A DNA stretch of 64,000 bases. Origin: Chryseobacterium potabilaquae. GTDB taxonomy: Bacteria > Bacteroidota > Bacteroidia > Flavobacteriales > Weeksellaceae. Positions 36,588-44,819 of the stretch are shown here, one piece after another. The stretch is from assembly GCF_902728265.1 (NCBI RefSeq), contig NZ_CACVBR010000004.1, positions 62,001 to 126,000 on the forward strand. The letters run 5' to 3'. Within the stretch, counting starts at the first letter, position 1; each line of letters starts with the position of its first letter. The notes beneath the pieces are model-generated. The model made no database searches. It saw only the letters and a list, made by a program, of their open reading frames with translations, and was not told the DNA's origin. The translations under genes and the position numbers were made by a program.

Positions 36588-39563
36588 ATGAAACTATTCT
36601 ATATTATTTCATTATTTTCTTCTTTATATGTTTGGTCTCAAAACTATAGCTCTATTTGGTATGGTAATAATACTGGGCCTGATCTCCCTCAAAGTACTGT
36701 TAAAGATATCATTAAAGATAAGTATGGCTTTATCTGGTTTAATACAAATTCTGGAGTTTTAAGATATGATGGCAAACAGTTTTTATTGTATAAATCAAAT
36801 AATTTACCATTAAGAGGTTTTTGGGGAAGTGTAGAAAAGGATAGTATTGTAATGATGGCTGCGGATTCTTATCAGGATGCAACGATAATATCCAAAAGAA
36901 CTTCTAAGGATATAAAAATTAAGAATGTAGATGCTAGTTTGCTTCCTAGAAATCATAAAATTTATAGCAGGTTTTATACAAGTAATCCAGCCGATAAATA
37001 TTTTCCCAACGTTGCATTTTATTATTTAAAAACCAATTCAGGAATTTATTATTTTAATAACAGTTTGATTGAGTTTGAAAAACAAAAAGACTCAAAGAAA
37101 GAGATTGTCCTAGAAAACTTTCACTATAATGACTTAAAACGTGTGTTTACTCATGGTGATTATGTATTTATAACTGATCCTAATAAGAGAAAGACCATGC
37201 GTTTATATAAGGGAAAGATTTCTTATGATAACGATGCAACTTTATATAATGATCCACAATCAAAAATATTTTGGTACCAAACATCAGAGCAGGTATTTAT
37301 TATTAATAAAGGTAATATTTACCAAAGTAAACTGATTAATGGTAAACCTAAACTCTTTTTTTTAGTGAAATATGAAAATGTAGAAAAAGACTTTGCGACA
37401 ACCATTTTTTATGATGAAGCCTACGATAAATTATACTTTGGAACTCTAACAAAAGGGTTACACATTATTAATCTCTCTAAATTCTATATTTCGCAAAAAA
37501 AAATACCTTTTGTTAATGAAGTAGTATATGCAGCATTACCTTTTAGTAAAAGCTCGGTGATTACTGAAGAAGGGATAGAATATTTTAAAGATACTACTCA
37601 CGTTATATTTCCTTATCGTACTATGATCAATGATAATAGAAGTATTGCGTATGATCGTTTCAAGAACCTACTTTATCAATCAGAGAACAAGATCCAAAGA
37701 AGATTTATTAAGTCAGGATATATAAAAAAGGACTCTATTGTATTTCCCAATACAGGCTTAAAGTCTCTATACAAAAGAGGAAAGGAAAATATGTTGACCA
37801 TTTTTAATGATAAAAGTGAACATACTTATTTGTATTTTTTCGAAGATGATAGTTTTAACACGAATAAAGGTAAAATGCTTTTTCCATCTGTTGTTAATAC
37901 AGTAATGGACATCAATGATGATTTTTTTTATGTAGGATGCAATGATGGATTGTATTTGATTTCTGTAAAAACTTATAAAATAATAAAAAAGATTGTAAAT
38001 GGTATTGCGATCAAAGAAATTTTAAAAACTAAAGATGGAAATTTTTGGTTTACAACCTATGGAAAAGGATTCTATTTATTGAAAAATAATAAAGAAATTA
38101 AAATGCCTTATGATAGGGGTGGATATCTAGCTGATGCACATACTTTTTTGGAAGATCGTCAATCTAATCTCTGGATTTCTTCAAATAATGGGTTATTTAA
38201 GGTCTCCAAAAATAAGCTTCTGAACTATGCTCAAAAGAAAGAGAGCTTCGTCAATTATTTTAGGTTCTCTACAGAAGATGGTCTTACCAATAATGAATTT
38301 AACGGAAGTTCAAATCCAAATGCCAATATATTGGAAAATGGAGAGTTTGTATTTCCTTCCATGGATGGTTTTGTTTTCTTTAAACCGGAAGAAATCAAAT
38401 GTCATTTTCCCCAACCGGATCAAGTTTTTATTGAAAGAGCAGAGATGGATGATGTGCCTGTAAATTTTCAAAATAAACTTTCTTTTAGTAGTAATTATAA
38501 AACGGTTGAAGTATATATAGATATTCCTTATTATTATAGTGATATTGAAAATATTTACCTAGAGGCTAAGCTTGATGATGGTAAAAACAATAAATGGGAA
38601 CGTATTAAAAACAATAGAAAATTTATTATAACCAAGGTTTCTCCGGGTAATTATAACTTATTGGTGAGGTATATAACCTCTGAAAAAGGAAATTTTATGT
38701 ATAAAAAAATAGCTGTGACAATTGAACCTCAATTTTATGAGACCCACTTTTTTTTAATGTTTGTTGTGTTAGTTGGTATAGGAACTCTAATTTTGATTGT
38801 AAGGCTAAGAACCAATTTTTTAAATAAAGAATTGAAGGAAACTAATAAAACATTGGATATTACAAAAGATAAATTGAAAAATGAAGCAGAATATCAACAA
38901 AAGCTTGTGCAATCAATCAGTCATGATATCGCCAGCCCAATAAAGTTTATTTCTTTTCTATCACAACAGCTTCGTGAAACAGAAGATCCAACTATTCAGA
39001 AAGAGTATTTTGATGGGATATATAATTCATCCGAACAATTATATAAATTTACTTCAGGCTTAAAAGCCTATACTGAATTGTACAAAGAAGACTATGTTAT
39101 TGAAGGTGAGGAATATGTGTTGTATGATGTAATAGAAGAAAAAGTTTTATTATTTCGAGGTATCGCAAAACAAAATGGAACTATTATTGATAATGTTAGT
39201 AATCAAAATGTAACGACAAGGATAAATAGGGATATAATTGGAGCAATAGTACATAATTTGATTGATAATGCAGTAAAGCATACCATAGAAAGTCATATCG
39301 TGGTTTCCGCAGAATTGGGTAATGATGGTATTGAAATTGAAATAAAAGATGGAGGGAGTGGAATGACAAAAGAGCAGAGAGATTATTACTCAGATTTATT
39401 AAAAAAAGTTACTAATGAGGAGTGGGAATTTAAAAATTATGGATTAGGTTTACATATGGTAATTCAGTTGGTGAGGAAAATTAATGCTACCATTAGCTTT
39501 AATGAAAATTTCCCAACGGGAACTGTAGTAAAAGTGGTTTTAAACAATACAAAAAATATATAA
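36588..39563 (+). CDS. Sensor histidine kinase with periplasmic propeller and Y_Y_Y domain
   Basis: The 991-residue protein has a signal peptide (to about residue 18, VWSQ), a long periplasmic part made of regulator-propeller repeats (for example SSIWYGNNTGPDLPQSTVKDI and DGNFWFTTYGKGFYLL), and a Y_Y_Y domain ending near residue 715 (GNYNLLVRYITSEKG). One membrane helix lies at about 722-742, followed by a coiled linker, a HisKA-like domain with H779 in SISHDIASP, and an ATPase domain with NLIDNAVKHT and YGLGLHMV. It resembles the sensor half of Bacteroidota hybrid systems that detect glycans, but has no fused receiver or AraC domain. The regulator gene follows 12 nt later. Its ligand is unknown. 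Confidence 0.93.
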   Translation: MKLFYIISLFSSLYVWSQNYSSIWYGNNTGPDLPQSTVKDIIKDKYGFIWFNTNSGVLRYDGKQFLLYKSNNLPLRGFWGSVEKDSIVMMAADSYQDATIISKRTSKDIKIKNVDASLLPRNHKIYSRFYTSNPADKYFPNVAFYYLKTNSGIYYFNNSLIEFEKQKDSKKEIVLENFHYNDLKRVFTHGDYVFITDPNKRKTMRLYKGKISYDNDATLYNDPQSKIFWYQTSEQVFIINKGNIYQSKLINGKPKLFFLVKYENVEKDFATTIFYDEAYDKLYFGTLTKGLHIINLSKFYISQKKIPFVNEVVYAALPFSKSSVITEEGIEYFKDTTHVIFPYRTMINDNRSIAYDRFKNLLYQSENKIQRRFIKSGYIKKDSIVFPNTGLKSLYKRGKENMLTIFNDKSEHTYLYFFEDDSFNTNKGKMLFPSVVNTVMDINDDFFYVGCNDGLYLISVKTYKIIKKIVNGIAIKEILKTKDGNFWFTTYGKGFYLLKNNKEIKMPYDRGGYLADAHTFLEDRQSNLWISSNNGLFKVSKNKLLNYAQKKESFVNYFRFSTEDGLTNNEFNGSSNPNANILENGEFVFPSMDGFVFFKPEEIKCHFPQPDQVFIERAEMDDVPVNFQNKLSFSSNYKTVEVYIDIPYYYSDIENIYLEAKLDDGKNNKWERIKNNRKFIITKVSPGNYNLLVRYITSEKGNFMYKKIAVTIEPQFYETHFFLMFVVLVGIGTLILIVRLRTNFLNKELKETNKTLDITKDKLKNEAEYQQKLVQSISHDIASPIKFISFLSQQLRETEDPTIQKEYFDGIYNSSEQLYKFTSGLKAYTELYKEDYVIEGEEYVLYDVIEEKVLLFRGIAKQNGTIIDNVSNQNVTTRINRDIIGAIVHNLIDNAVKHTIESHIVVSAELGNDGIEIEIKDGGSGMTKEQRDYYSDLLKKVTNEEWEFKNYGLGLHMVIQLVRKINATISFNENFPTGTVVKVVLNNTKNI

Positions 39564-39575
39564 AAAATATAAAAG

Positions 39576-40190
39576 ATGGAAAAAAGAATACTAATAGCTG
39601 ATGACCATGAAGTGGTAAGGCTGGGAGTTTCGTTGATGTTAAAAAAAAATTTTGAAGGCTGTCATACGGACTTTGCATTAAATTACCCTCAAGTGAAGAG
39701 TAAATTAAAATCCGACCCTTTTGATCTTATATTATTGGATATTGATATGCCTGGAAGTAAATTTAGGGAAATGATCAAGGAAATAAGAATTATTCAAAAG
39801 GATATTTTAATTCTCCTTTTCTCTACATATAATGAGAATATTGCAACACAATATATCAATGAAGGAGCAAATGGATTTCTAAATAAGTTAAGTGATGAAT
39901 CAACACTCGTAAATGCAATAAACTCTATATTTGATCATGGATATTATTATTCCCCTCAAGTTCTAAAGCAAATGATAAAAGATCCTATTAATAGTGATCC
40001 AAGACGTATTCTATCTGCAAGAGAATTTGAAGTGTTCGAATTACTAGCAAAAGGGAATGGAAATCTTGAAATAGCTAATCTTTTGAATCTTGAAGCTCCT
40101 ACCGTAGGAACATATAAGAAAAGGGTATATGATAAGCTAAACATTGATAATATAGTTGATCTCCTGAAAATTTATAATGATCTACATTAA
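39576..40190 (+). CDS. NarL/FixJ (LuxR-type) response regulator
   Basis: The 204-residue protein has an N-terminal receiver domain with acidic pocket (ADDHE, residues 8-12) and phospho-acceptor D55 in LLDIDMPG. The C-terminal LuxR helix-turn-helix (about residues 144-200) shows LSAREFEVFELLAKGNGNLEIANLLN and TVGTYKKRVYDKLNI. It starts 12 nt after the sensor kinase and is its cognate partner. The targets are unknown; regulation of nearby genes is not implied. Replacement of the usual conserved Thr by Ser (LLFSTYNENI) and of Lys region by NGFLNKL is within family range. Confidence 0.94.
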   Translation: MEKRILIADDHEVVRLGVSLMLKKNFEGCHTDFALNYPQVKSKLKSDPFDLILLDIDMPGSKFREMIKEIRIIQKDILILLFSTYNENIATQYINEGANGFLNKLSDESTLVNAINSIFDHGYYYSPQVLKQMIKDPINSDPRRILSAREFEVFELLAKGNGNLEIANLLNLEAPTVGTYKKRVYDKLNIDNIVDLLKIYNDLH

Positions 40191-40347
40191 AAAATTATTG
40201 GTATTACATTAGAAAATAAAGAATAGTAAAAACAGATAAATAGTTATTATTGAATCTATAAATGATAACAATTCAAAATATCAAAATTTAAATAAAAATA
40301 TGGTTTAAAACGATCTTTGTTTATTTTAATGCAAGGGAGGTCAATGA

Positions 40348-40375
40348 TATTATTACCTTATGTAAGGTAATAATA
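40348..40375. other. 13-bp perfect inverted repeat between convergent genes
   Basis: TATTATTACCTTA (40348-40360) and its reverse complement (40363-40375), separated by 2 nt, lie between the response regulator and the SGNH hydrolase. No T tract follows on either side, so it may be a weak terminator or a protein-binding dyad. Confidence 0.5.
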
Positions 40376-40410
40376 CAGTTTTGGTGGAAAATAGGATCAC
40401 TTATGAGATC

Positions 40411-41076
40411 CTACTTCATATAAGGTTTCATTACTAAGGTCCATAATTGATAGCCTTCTGGTGTTAAATGAAGCCTATCTTCCAAAAAAAGATCTGTTCT
40501 TACATTTCCATTCTGATCTTGCATGATGGGAGTAATGTCTATAAATTCTGCATTTTTTTCTTTTTTCATAAACTGTAAGATCTTTTTGTTAGCCATTTTC
40601 ATTTGAGGCCAAAGCTCTTTTCTACTTGGAGAATATTTTATTGAAATATAATCAATTTCTATAGAAGGAAATCGTTCACGGATTTTTTTATAAAATATTT
40701 TATATCTGTTTACGAGTTCTTTATAGTTTAGCAGAGGAGTATCGGCAAAATCGTTCTCTCCACAATAAATGATGATTTGTTTGGGTTGATAAGGCTCTAA
40801 AAGGTCCTTTGCGTAATAATTAAGATCAGTAAGTCTGGAGCCTCCAAAACCTCTATTGATAATTGTTTTGCCTGGAAAATACTGTGAAACATCGGTCCAT
40901 TTGGTAAAGGATGAACTTCCAATCAAAAGAATAGAATTCTTAGGAGGGGGATTTTGCTGGTCAATTTTCTTGAAGTTTTGAATTTCATCCCAAAACGCAG
41001 GTTTTTTTTCTTGTGAAAAGAAAAAAGTAATTGTTAACAAAAAAAATACTGAAAAAATGTTCTTCATAACTTTCAT
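40411..41076 (-). CDS. Secreted SGNH/GDSL hydrolase
   Basis: The 221-residue protein has a signal peptide (to about residue 21, FFFSQ). The SGNH blocks are all present: block I ILLIGSSSFTKW (nucleophile Ser near residue 54), block II NRGFGGSRLTDL (Gly), block III YCGENDFAD (Asn), and block V DRLHLTPEGY (Asp and His). It therefore looks like an active esterase, most like family members acting on acetylated sugars or lysophospholipids; the true substrate is unknown. It is transcribed on the minus strand after the lipocalin-like gene, from which a terminator separates it. Confidence 0.92.
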   Translation of the reverse strand: MKVMKNIFSVFFLLTITFFFSQEKKPAFWDEIQNFKKIDQQNPPPKNSILLIGSSSFTKWTDVSQYFPGKTIINRGFGGSRLTDLNYYAKDLLEPYQPKQIIIYCGENDFADTPLLNYKELVNRYKIFYKKIRERFPSIEIDYISIKYSPSRKELWPQMKMANKKILQFMKKEKNAEFIDITPIMQDQNGNVRTDLFLEDRLHLTPEGYQLWTLVMKPYMK

Positions 41077-41106
41077 AATTTTAAGTTAATTCAATTTTTT
41101 CATCAT

Positions 41107-41134
41107 TAAAAAACTCTCGATATAATCGAGAGTT
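41107..41134 (-). terminator. Terminator of the lipocalin-like lipoprotein gene
   Basis: A perfect 10-bp stem (AACTCTCGAT, 41112-41121, with 41125-41134) followed, on the minus strand, by a T6 tract (A6 at 41108-41113). Confidence 0.88.
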
Positions 41135-41143
41135 AGGGTGTTT

Positions 41144-41611
41144 TTATCTTTTATAAGTAATATAAGTAGAATCGTTTACTCCATCACCATTAAAGTCAAC
41201 AACATCAAAAAGTTCCATTAACTTTAATTCTGAGCTGGAGAGAATAATTACTTTGTATTTAAGAGAAGTATTGTCTGCATAATTAACTGTCATTTCCTTG
41301 GTCTCAGTATCATATGTAAATTTACCTTCTATTTTACCATTTATATGACAATCAAGGCCATCGCCATCATAAGAAGTATATGCTGTATAGTAATCCGTTC
41401 TGAATTCGGTAATATCCTTTGTACTACATCCGGTAGGAGTGACACTTTTAAGTACTGTTTTATTGTCTTTTCCGGAAACGATTTCTCTCATACTCGTTTT
41501 CCATTCTCCTTTTAGCATATCCATTTCATATCCCTGTACGTTGTCATCTTCACAAGAAATAAGGCTTAGTATTGAAAAGGCAAATAAAAGTAGTTGTTTT
41601 TTCATTTTCAC
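41144..41611 (-). CDS. Lipocalin-like lipoprotein, unknown function
   Basis: The 155-residue protein has a lipoprotein signal with lipobox LISC (about residues 17-20) followed by EDDN, an acidic start typical of surface-exposed Bacteroidota lipoproteins. The rest matches the small lipocalin-like fold by pattern: LKGEWKTSMREIV near the start of the barrel, GKIEGKFTYDTETKEMTVNYAD in the middle, and LSSSELKLMELFD near the end. No ligand can be predicted. It is a single-gene unit with its own terminator. Confidence 0.75.
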   Translation of the reverse strand: MKMKKQLLLFAFSILSLISCEDDNVQGYEMDMLKGEWKTSMREIVSGKDNKTVLKSVTPTGCSTKDITEFRTDYYTAYTSYDGDGLDCHINGKIEGKFTYDTETKEMTVNYADNTSLKYKVIILSSSELKLMELFDVVDFNGDGVNDSTYITYKR

Positions 41612-41839
41612 AAATTTAAGAATATGCTAAAATATAAATAAATTTGAAATTTTTATAACAGAATCAATACTTTTACGCTTTTTATATAAAAAAAGAATTC
41701 ATAAAAGAATAGGAATGGAAAATAATAGATAATGGAAATGGTATTTTAAGAATTTAAAAATTAAATGACTTTATATAGTAAGATAATCACTTTATCATTA
41801 CATCTTAAAATACCATTTTTATTTTTTATTTGATCAATA

Positions 41840-43003
41840 TCAATAACTCATTTCTACAATTTTGTAAACATCTCTAGGAGTTATTTTTTGATGCTCTCCT
41901 AAGCCCAGCCAATTTCTTTCTGTAAATGTTTTTTCTATTCTTTCTGCAGTATTAATATAATCTTCTACATAATCAGATAATTTGGTTTGGATATGTAAAC
42001 TATGGAAAAATTCTTCCATTTTTTTGATTCCTATTTCTGCTTTTTCTTCAATAGTTCCTTCTTTAATACCCCATACTCTTTCTGCATACTGAGCTAATTT
42101 TCCTTTTTTATCTTCCATGTTGTAGCGATAATGAGAAGGAGCAATAATGGCGAGTGTTCTTGCGTGGTCTATACCATAATATGCTGTCAATTCATGTCCC
42201 ATAGCGTGAACAGCCCAATCTGTAACTACTCCTTTCTGAATAAGCCCGTTAAGAGCCATGGTACAGCACCACATAAAGTTTCCGGCTGCATCATAATTAA
42301 AATTTTCAGACATTACTTTAGGAGCGGTTTCTTGCAGACTGATCAAAATACTCTCTGCGATTCTTTCCTGCAGGTCTGCAGAAGACGGGCTTGTCATATA
42401 TTGTTCTAATACATGAGTATAAGCATCTGTAATTCCATTTGCAACTTGGTTTTTAGGAATTGATCGCACAACTTCAGGGTCAAGAACTGAAAATTGGGGA
42501 AAAAGCCCGGGACCTCCTGATGAAAGTTTTTCATTAGTCTCTCTTCTAGAGATCACATATCCGGAATTCATTTCGGAGCCGGTTGCGGGTAATGTGAGAA
42601 TACATCCAAATGGCATCCCTTCTCCTTCAGGAGTTCGAACAGATTTTTTTAAAATTTCCCATGGCTCACCTTTGTAATTAGCAGCTGCAGAAAGGAATTT
42701 TGTACCATCAATTACGGAACCGCCACCTACAGCTAATAGAAATGTGATATTTTTTTCTTTAATAAAACGGAGTGCATCCACTAAAACTTCATATTCCGGA
42801 TTTGCAGGTACACCTCCAAACTCATAAAGTTCATGATTTGATAATGTTTGTTTTACTTGGTCATAAATACCATTATTCTTGATACTTCCGCCTCCATAAA
42901 TCATCAAAACTTTCGCATCATTAGGAATTTCTTTGGCAATTTTATTAATTTCACCTTTCCCAAAAAGTATTTTTGTAGGATTTTTAAATTCAAAATTTAA
43001 CAT
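41840..43003 (-). CDS. Iron-containing-family alcohol dehydrogenase (YqhD/BdhA-like aldehyde reductase)
   Basis: The 387-residue cytoplasmic enzyme belongs to the group III dehydrogenases. The cofactor loop AVGGGSVIDGTK lies at residues 91-102. The metal ligands D193, H197, H266 and H280 (in GITDAYTHVLE, WAVHAMGH and GIDHARTL) align with a constant offset of one to D194, H198, H267 and H281 of E. coli YqhD, an NADPH-dependent aldehyde reductase that detoxifies short aldehydes. The same activity is likely here. It stands alone with a -7 box 21 nt upstream. Confidence 0.94.
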   Translation of the reverse strand: MLNFEFKNPTKILFGKGEINKIAKEIPNDAKVLMIYGGGSIKNNGIYDQVKQTLSNHELYEFGGVPANPEYEVLVDALRFIKEKNITFLLAVGGGSVIDGTKFLSAAANYKGEPWEILKKSVRTPEGEGMPFGCILTLPATGSEMNSGYVISRRETNEKLSSGGPGLFPQFSVLDPEVVRSIPKNQVANGITDAYTHVLEQYMTSPSSADLQERIAESILISLQETAPKVMSENFNYDAAGNFMWCCTMALNGLIQKGVVTDWAVHAMGHELTAYYGIDHARTLAIIAPSHYRYNMEDKKGKLAQYAERVWGIKEGTIEEKAEIGIKKMEEFFHSLHIQTKLSDYVEDYINTAERIEKTFTERNWLGLGEHQKITPRDVYKIVEMSY

Positions 43004-43024
43004 GTGTTTTTATTTATTGTAATC

Positions 43025-43032
43025 CAAATGTA
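43025..43032 (-). promoter_or_regulatory. -7 box of the alcohol dehydrogenase gene
   Basis: Minus-strand TACATTTG, 21 nt upstream of the ATG; no -33 box visible. Confidence 0.4.
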
Positions 43033-43100
43033 CGGAATGAAATGAAGAAAATAAGTTAAGGAAATTTTAAAATTATAATATTATTTTTATGTAAATATGG

Positions 43101-43907
43101 CTATTTCTTAAGCTGGATGGGCCTAAAGTATTCCATTGCTTCAGGACCCTTCAGCGTGGTATATAAAAGAACCCCTAAAAGTACAGCCATAATAAAAATA
43201 AAATAGACTATAACTAATAATCCAAAAATGGCCAATACTCTTAAAATGATTGTTTTCAGAGAACGTGTATTATAAAACTCTTTATAAAACCATATAACGA
43301 TAAAGAAGGTAAAGATCATGGATACTCCTGAAAATGTAGAAAAAAGTCCCACATCATGTTTCATGAAATAAAGTATAGGATAAATGAGAATAATATTGAA
43401 TAAAGTATAGTATGATAAGATATAAGAATTCATTACAATGTGTTCATAGTAATTCTGTCCCCATTTCATAAATACTAATTTTGAAAGTAATGCAAACACA
43501 GGAATAAGCAAAAGCATAAATATAGAATTATAGCTATTGATCATCGTCATTATATCGTTCATCGCTTGAGAGCTTCCTGCCTGGTTTTCGTAGAATTTTT
43601 TCATTACTTCTGCAAACCCAAGAAATTTAAAAGAAATAAATGCGGAGATACCACTTAATATAAAAGAAAGAAGAAGTGGTTTATAATGATTTACTCGGTT
43701 TCCATCAATGAAATTTTTTGCTGTTTTTCCGGGGTTTATAATAATATTTTTTACTGAATAAAGAAAACCTTTGTTAGTATGAAGGAATGTATATTGTATT
43801 TCATCCCAAACATATTTTTTATCAATTCGTTTAAATTTTTTTTGCCCACAATGGCTACAGAAATTTTCGGTAATAGTTTGGTTGCAGTTTAAGCAGCTTG
43901 TTTCCAT
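43101..43907 (-). CDS. DUF3667 membrane protein with N-terminal zinc ribbon
   Basis: The 268-residue protein starts with a zinc ribbon of two C-x2-C pairs (CLNCNQTITENFCSHCG, residues 5-21), followed by the DUF3667 block with FLHTNKGFLYSVKNIIINPGKTAKNFI and GNRVNHYKPLLLSFILSG. Five or so hydrophobic segments follow to about residue 255. The family is frequent in Bacteroidota and has no known function. It is on the minus strand with about 180 bp of AT-rich sequence upstream. Confidence 0.88.
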   Translation of the reverse strand: METSCLNCNQTITENFCSHCGQKKFKRIDKKYVWDEIQYTFLHTNKGFLYSVKNIIINPGKTAKNFIDGNRVNHYKPLLLSFILSGISAFISFKFLGFAEVMKKFYENQAGSSQAMNDIMTMINSYNSIFMLLLIPVFALLSKLVFMKWGQNYYEHIVMNSYILSYYTLFNIILIYPILYFMKHDVGLFSTFSGVSMIFTFFIVIWFYKEFYNTRSLKTIILRVLAIFGLLVIVYFIFIMAVLLGVLLYTTLKGPEAMEYFRPIQLKK

Positions 43908-44086
43908 ATTGATGTTAGTTTTTATAAATAATTACTTTGAGAAAATGATTTTATTTCGGAGTATATTAATTTCTCAGTAGTTTAATGGTAATTATTTAAC
44001 TAAAATACAAAAAAAATAGATTATTTTATTTTGTGATTATTGAAATAAATAATAAATTTGATTGTTTGTGTTTTATTTGTTAAAAA

Positions 44087-44695
44087 CTATAAAACACATT
44101 CATCACTTTTAAAAAAGATACCCTTGCTTTTTGTCTCTAATTTTCCAGTTTTTCGATTAATCTTAATTAAAAATGATTCCTTAGAGGTGGGACAGTTTTT
44201 AATCTTTGCAACATACAGAGAAATAAAATGATCTTCAATCTTATAGGATGCACTCAGCGTATGGGTGGTATCTACGGTGAAGCCGTACGTTTTAGCAATT
44301 AAAATAGCTTCAGGGAGATTATCAACAAATCCAATAAAATCTCGCAATTGTTTTTCACTGGAAAAATAAGTGGTGTGGTTATTTTCACAGGCAAGAATAT
44401 ATGAAAAACAGCTGGTTCCTAGGCATCTTTGAAAAAAACCTTTTTCTGGAGCCGGATCATTAAGGGTCATGTATTCCGGCATTTGACTTTCATAGATTGC
44501 CATTTTTTCAGGATCAGTTTCATTACTGAGTACCGACCAATATTCAAACTTTTTATCTGGGACGATGAAAGGGTATAAATAATCTGTGGTATCTAAAATA
44601 TCTGGAATTTTTTTGAAATCCGTAGAAACAGAGGAAGAGATCTGTGAGTAGAGTGAACCGGATATTAGAACAATTATTACAAAGAGAATTTTCAT
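44087..44695 (-). CDS. Secreted protein of unknown function
   Basis: The 202-residue protein has a signal peptide (about residues 1-18, SLYSQ). I do not recognise the mature part. It contains four cysteines in the second half (RCLGTSCFSYILAC and the late NCP and DEC), which could form disulfides in the periplasm, and a C-terminal beta-rich region (SFLIKINRKTGKLETKSKG). It is divergent from ppc and has a minus-strand TAAATTTG box at 44722-44729, 26 nt upstream of its start. Confidence 0.7.
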   Translation of the reverse strand: MKILFVIIVLISGSLYSQISSSVSTDFKKIPDILDTTDYLYPFIVPDKKFEYWSVLSNETDPEKMAIYESQMPEYMTLNDPAPEKGFFQRCLGTSCFSYILACENNHTTYFSSEKQLRDFIGFVDNLPEAILIAKTYGFTVDTTHTLSASYKIEDHFISLYVAKIKNCPTSKESFLIKINRKTGKLETKSKGIFFKSDECVL

Positions 44696-44721
44696 ATTGT
44701 ATCCAAAAGATTAGTTAATAA

Positions 44722-44729
44722 CAAATTTA
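44722..44729 (-). promoter_or_regulatory. -7 box of the unknown secreted-protein gene
   Basis: Minus-strand TAAATTTG, 26 nt upstream of ATG 44695; no -33 box visible. Confidence 0.4.
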
Positions 44730-44807
44730 CATAATGATCCTCTATAGTACTCCTTATTAATTTGTATTTTTTGAAATAAATACCTCTGAATTAATCCCAA
44801 AATCTAT

Positions 44808-44815
44808 TACATTTG
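44808..44815 (+). promoter_or_regulatory. -7 box of ppc, 4 nt from the ATG
   Basis: TACATTTG ends 4 nt before ATG 44820, predicting a leader of about 2 nt. Confidence 0.45.
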
Positions 44816-44819
44816 TTAT

